Shown here one piece after another: positions 1 to 6,630 of a stretch of DNA of 46,043 nucleotides. The stretch covers positions 1-46,043 of the forward strand of contig SVGJ01000009.1 of assembly GCA_015056415.1 (NCBI GenBank). The letters run 5' to 3'. Made by a program: the position numbers and the translations under genes. The stretch comes from Clostridiales bacterium. GTDB lineage: Bacteria; Bacillota; Clostridia; Christensenellales; Aristaeellaceae. Under the pieces are notes generated by a model. That model saw nothing but the letters and a program-made list of their open reading frames with translations. It did not search any database and was not told the DNA's origin. The first letter of the stretch is position 1; each line of letters starts with the position of its first letter.

Positions 1-548
1 CCCAGCTTGCGGGCGGTGAGCCAGGAGTAGCTCCACCACACGTTGGAGTATTCGCCGTTGTGCTGGGGATCGGGCTTGCCGGCGTATTCCTCCGCCTCGC
101 TGACCTCGCCCGCGGAGACGCTGTCGCCATAGACCTCCATGCGGCGGGGGAGGCGCTCCGGCGGAGGCAGCAGATGGCCGTTTTCCGCGATGATCAGACC
201 GTGGAAGGTGAAAGCGTGGCTGGAATCCTGCCGCTTGAAGACGTGTACGTCGTTCACACCTTCGTGCAGGAAGCCGGAAAGATCGATGACGGCCTGCCCG
301 TTCTCGGGCAGGAGCGCGGCATGGAGCCGGCCATCCACCATAACGCCCAGGCGGCTCTGCCAATAGTTGGTGCGGTTGGTGATGCACACCTTCAGAACGC
401 CGCCGGTGACGCGCACCTTCAGCCCTGTGGCAACAAATTCAAAGCCGTAGGCGGAGGGATCCTCATCGTCGATACGGCCGGAGTACCGGATCATGGGATC
501 GTTGGGCAGGATAAGCTTCTCGCCGGGGTTGACAGCAAAACGCTCCAT
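1..548 (-). CDS. CE2-type carbohydrate esterase / SGNH-GDSL hydrolase, 5' part only
   Basis: The gene runs off the left edge of the window; the first 182 codons are present. The N-terminal ~130 residues look like the jelly-roll domain of family 2 carbohydrate esterases (motif NDPMIRYSGRID near residues 16-27). The protein then enters the SGNH hydrolase domain, where YGDSVSAGE carries the block-I GDS with the presumed catalytic serine. CE2 enzymes deacetylate plant polysaccharides such as xylan or glucomannan. The start ATG is preceded by GGAGG at a suitable distance and by a SigA promoter. No signal peptide is seen, so a cytoplasmic enzyme acting on imported acetylated oligosaccharides is the simplest reading. 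The catalytic Asp-His pair would lie outside the window. The family call is by recognition; substrate is unknown. Confidence 0.8.
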   Translation of the reverse strand, partial: MERFAVNPGEKLILPNDPMIRYSGRIDDEDPSAYGFEFVATGLKVRVTGGVLKVCITNRTNYWQSRLGVMVDGRLHAALLPENGQAVIDLSGFLHEGVNDVHVFKRQDSSHAFTFHGLIIAENGHLLPPPERLPRRMEVYGDSVSAGEVSEAEEYAGKPDPQHNGEYSNVWWSYSWLTARKL

Positions 549-579
549 GGAAACGCCTCCAGTTCATTCAATACATATG

Positions 580-608
580 ATGATAAAGCCCGGGAGGCGG
601 ATTGTCAA
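580..608 (-). promoter_or_regulatory. SigA-type promoter of the CE2 esterase gene
   Basis: On the minus strand TTGACA (608-603), a 17-bp spacer and TATCAT (585-580) lie about 30 bp upstream of the start codon. The -35 box overlaps the -35 of the opposing helicase promoter by five bases. Confidence 0.75.
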
Positions 609-630
609 TGGCGGCAGGATGTGATATAAT
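602..630 (+). promoter_or_regulatory. SigA promoter of the DEAD-box helicase gene, extended -10
   Basis: TTGTCA (602-607), a 17-bp spacer and TATAAT (625-630), with TG one base before the -10. A transcript would start near 637 and have a leader of about 45 nt before the ATG at 683. Confidence 0.8.
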
Positions 631-682
631 AAAAAATGGCGCGTTTTTCGGCGCGCTGAGATCAAAGAATAGGATCGTGTGT

Positions 683-2083
683 ATGACGTTTGAATCCCTG
701 GGATTGATCCCTCAATTATTGCAGAATGTAAAGCGCTCCGGCTATGAGGAGCCCACCCCCATCCAGAAGGCCACCATCCCGCTGGTGCTGGAAAACAAAG
801 ACGTGCTGGGCTGCGCCCAGACCGGCACCGGCAAAACGGCGGCCTTCGCCCTGCCGATGATCCAGAACCTGTGCAAAAACCCCCGCAAGCAGGGCGAAGC
901 CTGCGTGATCCGCGCGCTGATCCTGACGCCTACCCGGGAGTTGGCGCAGCAGATCTATGACAATTTCGTTCAGTACGGCAAAAAGCTGCCGGTGACCCCG
1001 GCGGTGATCTTCGGTGGCGTGGGCCAGCAGGCCCAGGTGGACGCCCTGCATCGCGGAGCCGATGTGGTGGTGGCCTGCCCCGGCCGGCTGTGGGACCTGA
1101 TGAATCAGGGCTACGTGCGCCTGGATTGGGTGGAGACCTTCGTGCTGGACGAGGCCGACCGTATGCTGGATATGGGCTTCATCCATGATGTGCGCCGCAT
1201 TGCCCAGAAGCTGCCTGACAAGCACCAGACGCTGCTGTTCTCCGCCACCATGCCCGCCGAGGTGGAAAAGCTGGCCATGGATCTGCTCCATCAGCCTGAG
1301 AGCGTGAAGGTGGATCCTGTTTCCTCCACGGTGCAGGCCATCGATCAGTGCCTGTACTATGTGGACAAGGCCAACAAGAAGCACCTGCTGGCCCACCTGC
1401 TGAGTCAGCCGGATGTGGAGAACGCGCTGGTGTTCTCCCGCACCAAGCACGGCGCTGACCGCATCGTACGCGAATTGAAGAAGGCGGGTATCGACAGCTG
1501 CGCCATCCACGGCGACAAGAGTCAGGGCGCCCGCCAGGCCGCGCTGAGCAAGTTCAAGTCCGGCCAGTGCAAGGTGCTCATTGCCACGGACATCGCCGCC
1601 CGGGGCATCGACATCGCCGGCCTGAGCCACGTTTTCAACTACGACCTGCCCATGGAGCCCGAAGCCTATGTGCACCGCATCGGCCGCACAGGTCGCGCGG
1701 GCCGGGAGGGCAAGGCCATTTCCTTCTGCTGCATCGACGAGATCAAGCAGCTGGGTCAGGTGGAAAAGCTTATCAAGAAGAATCTCCGGGAGGAGAAGAG
1801 CGATTGGCCCATGCAGGTGCTGACGCCCACCGATCCCAAGGAAAAGGAAGCCGCGCGGCAGCTGGCCAAGGCGGCCCGCATGGCCAAGCTTGGCAAAGCC
1901 GCCGCCATGCCCAAAAAGGTCAGCGCCAGCGGCCAGGCCGTGACCGAGAAGCGCAAGCCCCTGCCCAAGGCAGGCCAGCCCATCACCATTGGCAAGGACG
2001 GTAAGCTGAAATCCGCCTCCAAACCCACCCAGCTGGCCAGGCCCGTGCAGCGGATCAACCGCCGCCCCAACAAAAAAGGATAA
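683..2083 (+). CDS. DEAD-box ATP-dependent RNA helicase (RhlE/CshA-like)
   Basis: A 466-residue ATP-dependent RNA helicase, probably acting in ribosome assembly or mRNA turnover. All hallmark motifs are visible: Q motif GYEEPTPIQ (20-28), motif I AQTGTGKT (45-52), Ia PTRELAQQ (83-90), II DEAD (156-159), III SAT (187-189), V ARGIDI (306-311) and VI HRIGRTGRAG (331-340). Motif Ib is CPGR instead of the usual TPGR. The last ~90 residues form a Lys/Arg/Ala-rich basic tail, typical of RNA-binding extensions. The ATG at 683 is chosen over the in-frame ATG at 602 because the latter overlaps the promoter and extends the protein beyond the family N-terminus; AGGA lies 8 nt upstream. It is monocistronic and followed by a strong terminator. 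The exact subfamily cannot be fixed by eye. Confidence 0.95.
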   Translation: MTFESLGLIPQLLQNVKRSGYEEPTPIQKATIPLVLENKDVLGCAQTGTGKTAAFALPMIQNLCKNPRKQGEACVIRALILTPTRELAQQIYDNFVQYGKKLPVTPAVIFGGVGQQAQVDALHRGADVVVACPGRLWDLMNQGYVRLDWVETFVLDEADRMLDMGFIHDVRRIAQKLPDKHQTLLFSATMPAEVEKLAMDLLHQPESVKVDPVSSTVQAIDQCLYYVDKANKKHLLAHLLSQPDVENALVFSRTKHGADRIVRELKKAGIDSCAIHGDKSQGARQAALSKFKSGQCKVLIATDIAARGIDIAGLSHVFNYDLPMEPEAYVHRIGRTGRAGREGKAISFCCIDEIKQLGQVEKLIKKNLREEKSDWPMQVLTPTDPKEKEAARQLAKAARMAKLGKAAAMPKKVSASGQAVTEKRKPLPKAGQPITIGKDGKLKSASKPTQLARPVQRINRRPNKKG

Positions 2084-2091
2084 TCATCACA

Positions 2092-2121
2092 CCGCATGAC
2101 AGCCTGTCATGCGGCTTTTTT
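2092..2121 (+). terminator. Intrinsic terminator of the helicase gene
   Basis: A perfect 10-bp stem (CCGCATGACA paired with TGTCATGCGG) with loop GCC is followed by C and a run of six T, starting 8 nt after the helicase stop. Confidence 0.9.
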
Positions 2122-2141
2122 GCACCCCAGATGCCGCAAAG

Positions 2142-2174
2142 AAAAAACCCACTTTCAACACAGAAAGTGGGTTT
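2142..2174 (-). terminator. Intrinsic terminator of the secD-secF operon
   Basis: Read on the minus strand, a 12-bp perfect stem (AAACCCACTTTC with GAAAGTGGGTTT) has a 6-nt loop and runs into a T tract. It lies directly after the last unit of the hairpin array that follows secF, and its left arm continues that unit's sequence. Confidence 0.85.
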
Positions 2175-2281
2175 CGAAAGGGCCGAAGGGCCCTTCGCGG
2201 GGTGCAGGGGCAGAGCCTCTGCCGGGATCCCCAGGGGCAGAGCCCCTGGGCAGGGTTTCCAAAGGGGCAGAGCCCCTTTGG
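2175..2281 (-). repeat. Post-stop hairpin array behind secF (four units)
   Basis: Starting with the base after the secF TGA, the minus strand carries four consecutive GC-rich hairpins of about 31, 29, 24 and 30 nt. Unit 1 is CCAAAGGGGC / TCT / GCCCCTTTGG; the others vary the stem but keep complementarity (for example CCAGGGGC with GCCCCTGG). Short linkers of the type GAAACCC(T)G separate them. The same kind of array occurs at 11891, 20040 and 29944, always in the sense direction of the gene it follows. Individual units lack a T tract, so they are not classic terminators. Confidence 0.85.
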
Positions 2282-3169
2282 TCATGCCTTTTTACGGAGC
2301 TTGCGGTTTTCCAGGGCGGCCCAGATGTAGCCATTGATCATGTTGGCGGAGTACACGCCGCTGAGAATGCCGATGATGATGGGCAGCGCGAATTCCTTGA
2401 TGGCGTCCACGCCCAGCACATACAGCGCGGTGATGGTGATCAGGGTGGTCAGCGTGGTGTTGATGGTGCGGCCCATGCATTCCCTGATGGAGCGGTTCAC
2501 CACGTCAACGCGGTCATCGGCGGGCATCTTGCGGGCGTTCTCGCGGATGCGGTCGAAGATGACGATGGTATTGTTGATGGAGTAGCCCACGATGGTCAGC
2601 ATGGCGGCGATGAAGGAAGAGTTCATCTGCACCACGTTGCGCAGGAGCACCATGAAGGCCAGCATCATCAGCACGTCGTGCACAAGGCCGGTCACGGCGG
2701 CGAGGCCGGAGTTGAAATCAAAGCGGATGGCGATGTAGATCAGCATCAGCGCGCTGGCGATCACCACGGACCAGAAGGCGTTCTTCAGCAGGGTGGCGCC
2801 GGCCACGGGGCCCACATAGTTCACATCGCCGGACAGGGTCATTTCGGGGTAGGTTTCCTTCATGCGCTGCTCAAAATCAGTCTGCACGGCCTGAACGTCG
2901 CTTTGGCCGACGGACTTGATACGCACGGTGACCTCGTCCTTGTTGGCGCCCTGGGTGGTCACGGTGAACACATCCACGCCCATTTCCTTCAGGGCGTTGC
3001 TCACGTCGCTTTCCTCAAAGGCGCCGCCCATGTTATACTGCATGGCCAGACCGCCGGAAAAATCAATGCCCAGATTGATGCCCATGCCCAGCATGGAGAG
3101 CACGATCGCGATCACCATGATGGCCGCGGAGACCATCAGGCAGATCTTCGAATGGTTCTTGATGGTCAT
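2282..3169 (-). CDS. secF: Protein translocase subunit SecF
   Basis: A 295-residue inner-membrane partner of SecD that uses the proton motive force to help pull secreted proteins through SecYEG. TM1 (about 10-30) is followed by the family signature GIDFSGG (34-40), a periplasmic-type domain (about 45-125) and five further membrane segments. GYSINNTIVIFDRIRE (195-210) is the conserved TM4-loop signature. Its ATG overlaps the secD stop (ATGA), so it is translationally coupled. The stop codon is directly followed by a hairpin array and then an intrinsic terminator. Confidence 0.97.
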   Translation of the reverse strand: MTIKNHSKICLMVSAAIMVIAIVLSMLGMGINLGIDFSGGLAMQYNMGGAFEESDVSNALKEMGVDVFTVTTQGANKDEVTVRIKSVGQSDVQAVQTDFEQRMKETYPEMTLSGDVNYVGPVAGATLLKNAFWSVVIASALMLIYIAIRFDFNSGLAAVTGLVHDVLMMLAFMVLLRNVVQMNSSFIAAMLTIVGYSINNTIVIFDRIRENARKMPADDRVDVVNRSIRECMGRTINTTLTTLITITALYVLGVDAIKEFALPIIIGILSGVYSANMINGYIWAALENRKLRKKA

Positions 3170-4485
3170 ACCTGTCCCTCCTTCACAGCCTTCACGCCGG
3201 ACGTGAACAGCTTTTCATTGGCAGCGCCCAGATTGATGATGTGGCGCATGAGGAAACGGGTGACGACGATGGCCGTGAACATGGAGACCACCACGCCCAG
3301 CAGCAGCGTCTTGGCGAAGCCCTGGATGGAGCCGGTGCCATAGATCAGCAGCACCACGGCGGCGATCAGGGTGGTGATGTTGGCGTCCAGCACGGCGGAC
3401 ATGGCATTCTTGAAGCCGGCGCGGACAGCGGCCTTCAGCGGGCGGCCGTTGCGGACCTCCTCGTTGAAGCGCTCGAAGATGATCACGTTGGCGTCCACCG
3501 CCATGCCGATGCCCAGCACGATGCCGGCCAGGCCGGGCAGCGTCAGCTGGATGCCGGGCAGGATGGCCAGCAGCAGGAACAGCACGATGATATAGATGCA
3601 CAGCGCCCAGGAGGCCACCACGCCATTGAGGCGGTAGCGGATGATCATCAGCAGCATCACCAGCGCGATGCCGATGATCGCGGCGGTAACGGAGGTGGAA
3701 AGGGCGTCGTTGCCCAGGGTGGCGGAGACGGTATCCACCTTCTGCTGGGTCAGCTCCAGGGGCAGCGCGCCGGATTGGATCTGGGCGGCGATGGTCTGGG
3801 CACGCTCGGCGGAGCCCATGCCGTTGATCACGCCGCTGCCGCCGGTGATGGCGCTTTCCACCACGGGATCGATCAGCAGTTCGCCGTCCAGGTAGATGCC
3901 CAGCGTGTTGCCGATATTGGCGGCGGTCACGTCGGCAAAGATCTTCGCGCCCTCGCTGGTGAGGTTAAAGGACACCTGATGGTCGCCCTGGTCGTAGTAA
4001 TAGCCGGCGGTTTCCACCATGGAGCCTTCCATGAACACGTTGCCGTCGGGCGTTTTGAACTCCAGCTTGGCGGGATTGCCAATGAGCTCCAGCACGGCGG
4101 AGGGATCAGACACATCGGGGATCTCCACGCGCAGGCCGTTGCTGCCGAGGCGCTGCACGGTGCTTTCCGCGTAGCCCTTGTCAGTCAGGCGGTGCTGGAT
4201 CACGCTGATGGTTCCTTCCATCAGGGTATCAAAGTTGGCCTCGCTGTCGGTGGGCTGGGCGGCGGAATATTCCACATAAACGCCGCCGCGCAGGTCAAGG
4301 CCAAGGCCCAGGGCCGCGGGCCAGTTGGCGGCGTCAGTGGTGGGCATCCAGCCCTTGAGCCTGTATGCGCCCATGGAAACGCCGGTCACGCCCACCACGC
4401 CGATGACGATGGTCAGCGCCAGCACGATGGTCAGCGCGATGATGGACTTGGTTTTGCCATTGGCGCGCTTGCGGTTCTTTTTCAT
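3166..4485 (-). CDS. secD: Protein translocase subunit SecD
   Basis: A 439-residue membrane subunit of the SecDF accessory motor. A basic N-terminus and TM1 (about 14-37) are followed by DLRGG (64-68), a long extracellular domain (about 75-265), then five TM segments holding VDANVIIFERF (330-340), whose Asp is in the conserved proton-path position. The start is placed at 4485, preceded by AGGAGG, instead of at the longer in-frame ATG at 4605, which would read through the promoter. It forms a two-gene operon with secF by a 4-nt overlap. In many Bacillota secDF lies beside recJ-rel; here about 7.5 kb of other genes separate them. Confidence 0.97.
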   Translation of the reverse strand: MKKNRKRANGKTKSIIALTIVLALTIVIGVVGVTGVSMGAYRLKGWMPTTDAANWPAALGLGLDLRGGVYVEYSAAQPTDSEANFDTLMEGTISVIQHRLTDKGYAESTVQRLGSNGLRVEIPDVSDPSAVLELIGNPAKLEFKTPDGNVFMEGSMVETAGYYYDQGDHQVSFNLTSEGAKIFADVTAANIGNTLGIYLDGELLIDPVVESAITGGSGVINGMGSAERAQTIAAQIQSGALPLELTQQKVDTVSATLGNDALSTSVTAAIIGIALVMLLMIIRYRLNGVVASWALCIYIIVLFLLLAILPGIQLTLPGLAGIVLGIGMAVDANVIIFERFNEEVRNGRPLKAAVRAGFKNAMSAVLDANITTLIAAVVLLIYGTGSIQGFAKTLLLGVVVSMFTAIVVTRFLMRHIINLGAANEKLFTSGVKAVKEGQV

Positions 4486-4545
4486 TTCGCTTGTTTCCTC
4501 CTGTCGGATCATGCGGCGGGCAGCGCCGCAGCAAAGATAGGAAAT

Positions 4546-4574
4546 ATTATACTGTTTTGGGCCTGATTCGTCAA
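4546..4574 (-). promoter_or_regulatory. SigA promoter of secD-secF
   Basis: On the minus strand TTGACG (4574-4569), a 17-bp spacer and a perfect TATAAT (4551-4546) lie about 60 bp upstream of the SecD start. Confidence 0.85.
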
Positions 4575-4591
4575 GCAAGGGGCGAGGATGG

Positions 4592-4622
4592 AAAAAGCCG
4601 GACACGGCGTTCCGTGTCCGGC
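4592..4622 (-). terminator. Intrinsic terminator of gpmI
   Basis: An 11-bp perfect stem (GCCGGACACGG with CCGTGTCCGGC) with a 4-nt loop is followed, on the minus strand, by five T. It lies 26 nt past the gpmI stop and just upstream of the secD promoter. Confidence 0.9.
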
Positions 4623-4648
4623 AGGGGAGTTGCGTTGGCTTTGCGCGA

Positions 4649-6226
4649 TTACTTGAGCATGGATTCTTCCCAGCAATCGTAGGGCTTCAGGCCCAGCAGG
4701 GCGGCCACGGTGGGGGCCACGTTGGCCAGGCCGAAGTGGCTGCCTTCCTTCAGCTCGTGCTTCTCGTCCTTGTCGTAGACGATGAAGGGAACGGGGTTCA
4801 GGCTGTGAGCGGTGCGGGGAGCGATGCCGCCCTTCTTGTTCTTCTCCAGCATCTGGTCGGCGTTGCCGTGGTCGGCGGTCACCAGCAGGATGGCGCCGTG
4901 CTCGTCGCAGGCCTTCTTGATGCGGTTAAGGCACAGGTCAACGGTTTCCACAGCGATCTCGGTAGCCAGCACATTGCCGGTGTGGCCTACCATGTCGCCG
5001 TTGGGGAAGTTGCAGCGGATGAAGCCGTACTTGCCCTTTTCCAGCGCGGCGATGACCAGGTCGGTGACCTCGGTGGCCTTCATCCAGGGGCACTCGTCAA
5101 AGGAGCGCACGTCGGAGGGAACCTCGTCCCAGTCCTCCAGCGCCTCGGAGAACTTCTCGCTGCGGTTGCCGTTCCAGAAGTAAGTCACATGGCCGTACTT
5201 CTGGGTCTCGGAGCAGGCATACTCGGGGATGCCGGCTTCCACCAGCAGCTCGGTGAGAGTGTGGCGGATCTCCGGGGGATTCACCAGGAAGGCCTTGGGG
5301 ATGTTCAGGTCGCCGTCATACTGCAGCATACCGGCGTACTTCACCTGGGGCACCACGCCGCGGTCGAAGTGAGCGAAGGTCTCGTCGCCGTCGAAGGCCA
5401 TCGAAATCTCCTGGGCGCGGTCGCCGCGGAAGTTGAAGAGGATCACGGAGTCGCCGTCGTTCATCTTGCCCACGGGCTGGCCGTTCTCGGCAATGACGAA
5501 GGCGGGCAGATCCTGGTCGATGACGCCCAGCTCGGCACGGTAGGTCTCGATGGCTTCCTTGGCGGAGGCGAACAGACAGCCCTCGCCGTGGACGTGGGTC
5601 TCCCAGCCGGCCTTGACCATGGCCCAGTTGGCCTGGTAGCGGTCCATGGTGACCTGCATGCGGCCGCCGCCGGAGGCGATCCTGCCGTCGAAGGTGGCGT
5701 CGTTCAGGGTAGCCAGCACGTCCTCCAGCTGCTGCACATAGTCCAGGGCGGAGGTGGCGGGCACGTCGCGGCCGTCCAGCAGGATGTGGCAGCGCACGCG
5801 GGCGATGCCCTCAGCCTTGGCCTGGCCAAGCATGGCGATCAGGTGACTGATGTTGGAGTGCACGTTGCCGTCGGAAAGCAGGCCGATGAAGTGCATGGTG
5901 GAGCCGTTCTGCTTGCAGTTGCCGGCCAGGTCCTTCCAGGCTTCAGAGGTGTAGATCTTGCCGGACTCGATGGATTCGTTCACCAGCTTCGCGCCCTGGG
6001 AGTAGATCTGGCCGCAGCCCAGTGCGTTGTGGCCAACCTCAGAGTTGCCCATGTCGTCATCGGAGGGCAGACCCACGGCCGCGCCGTGCGCCTTGATGAC
6101 CTGCCAGGGGTGATTGGCCTTAAGCTCGTCCAGGGTGGGAGTGGTGGCGGAGAGCACCATGTTGCCCAGGGTCTCGGGGGTTTCGCCCACGCCGTCCATC
6201 ACGACCAAAACAACGGGTTTATTCAT
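4649..6226 (-). CDS. gpmI: 2,3-bisphosphoglycerate-independent phosphoglycerate mutase
   Basis: A 525-residue Mn-dependent cofactor-independent mutase interconverting 3- and 2-phosphoglycerate in glycolysis. Seen: VVMDGVGE (first metal Asp at 11), DMGNSEVGHNALG (59-70) with the phosphorylated nucleophile Ser62, ILLDGRDVP, and near the C-terminus TADHGNADQ, the second metal cluster of the alkaline-phosphatase-like fold. The length is normal for the family. The start at 6226 (AGGAGG 11 nt upstream) is preferred to the in-frame ATG at 6259. It stands alone between its own promoter and terminator. Confidence 0.97.
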   Translation of the reverse strand: MNKPVVLVVMDGVGETPETLGNMVLSATTPTLDELKANHPWQVIKAHGAAVGLPSDDDMGNSEVGHNALGCGQIYSQGAKLVNESIESGKIYTSEAWKDLAGNCKQNGSTMHFIGLLSDGNVHSNISHLIAMLGQAKAEGIARVRCHILLDGRDVPATSALDYVQQLEDVLATLNDATFDGRIASGGGRMQVTMDRYQANWAMVKAGWETHVHGEGCLFASAKEAIETYRAELGVIDQDLPAFVIAENGQPVGKMNDGDSVILFNFRGDRAQEISMAFDGDETFAHFDRGVVPQVKYAGMLQYDGDLNIPKAFLVNPPEIRHTLTELLVEAGIPEYACSETQKYGHVTYFWNGNRSEKFSEALEDWDEVPSDVRSFDECPWMKATEVTDLVIAALEKGKYGFIRCNFPNGDMVGHTGNVLATEIAVETVDLCLNRIKKACDEHGAILLVTADHGNADQMLEKNKKGGIAPRTAHSLNPVPFIVYDKDEKHELKEGSHFGLANVAPTVAALLGLKPYDCWEESMLK

Positions 6227-6276
6227 AGAAAAAGCAACCTCCTGTTCATGTAGGTGCAATTAACGCATACATCAAT

Positions 6277-6305
6277 AGAATAGTGCATTGTGATTGAATT
6301 GTCAA
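6277..6305 (-). promoter_or_regulatory. SigA promoter of gpmI
   Basis: On the minus strand a perfect TTGACA (6305-6300), a 17-bp spacer and TATTCT (6282-6277), about 50 bp upstream of the start. Confidence 0.8.
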
Positions 6306-6353
6306 TGAGAAAGTACATCCCACAGGCAAGTACTGCCCAAAAATCCCGCCCTC

Positions 6354-6383
6354 TTGACAAGCCCGCTTCCCTCAATATATAAT
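6354..6383 (+). promoter_or_regulatory. SigA promoter of the MutS2-like gene and its leader
   Basis: Perfect TTGACA (6354-6359) and perfect TATAAT (6378-6383) with an 18-bp spacer. Transcription from about 6390 gives a leader of roughly 240 nt before the MutS2-like start at 6631, far longer than other leaders in this window. Confidence 0.85.
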
Positions 6384-6412
6384 GGATCCATCCTAAATCC
6401 CCGGAGGTAAGT

Positions 6413-6430
6413 ATGTTGTCGGTGCTGTAA
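6413..6430 (+). CDS. Putative 5-codon leader peptide (Met-Leu-Ser-Val-Leu)
   Basis: A textbook Shine-Dalgarno GGAGG (6403-6407) stands 5 nt before ATG TTG TCG GTG CTG TAA, about 23 nt into the predicted transcript. The stop is 17 nt before the first arm of the attenuator-like fold. So strong an SD on so short an ORF in a long leader suggests a regulatory uORF at which ribosome position controls RNA folding, as in antibiotic-responsive attenuators. Translation is inferred, not shown. Confidence 0.5.
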   Translation: MLSVL

Positions 6431-6446
6431 CGGCATGAGCGCGAGG

Positions 6447-6562
6447 CTCGCAGCGGTGGCATGACCGCTTGTTTGCTTATGCGTTTTTGCTCTTTCACAC
6501 AGCCCGATGACCAAGCCTCCGCTGCGGGAACATCCAGCGCGGCCAGTTTGGTCGCGCTTTTT
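6447..6562 (+). promoter_or_regulatory. Attenuator-like leader fold ending in an intrinsic terminator
   Basis: Three mutually exclusive pairings can be drawn. Arm 1 (6447-6459) pairs with arm 2 (6516-6528) over 10 contiguous pairs plus 3 after one mismatch. Arm 2 (CGCTG, 6520-6524) can instead pair with arm 3 (CAGCG, 6535-6539). Arm 3 is also the left side of a terminator: 6536-6544 pairs with 6550-6558 over 9 bp with loop AGTTT, ending in five T (6558-6562). A 1:2 fold would permit termination; a ribosome holding arm 1 open would favour 2:3 and readthrough. I recognise no known riboswitch or T-box consensus. The terminator is clear; the switching is inference. Confidence 0.65.
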
Positions 6563-6630
6563 GCGTGCTGTTTGAGCCATGCCGCTTCCAATTTCCTCAT
6601 GCCGCATCACATCATGAGGAGTCGAGCAAA

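Noticed and set aside
2096-3343. Plus-strand ORF of 415 codons through the hairpin array and secF
   Set aside because: Translates the array into Gly/Pro-rich repeats and then antisense secF; no start signal.
6384-6562. Known riboswitch class or T-box in the MutS2-like leader
   Set aside because: I could not match any conserved core I know; the uORF plus attenuator reading explains the sequence better.
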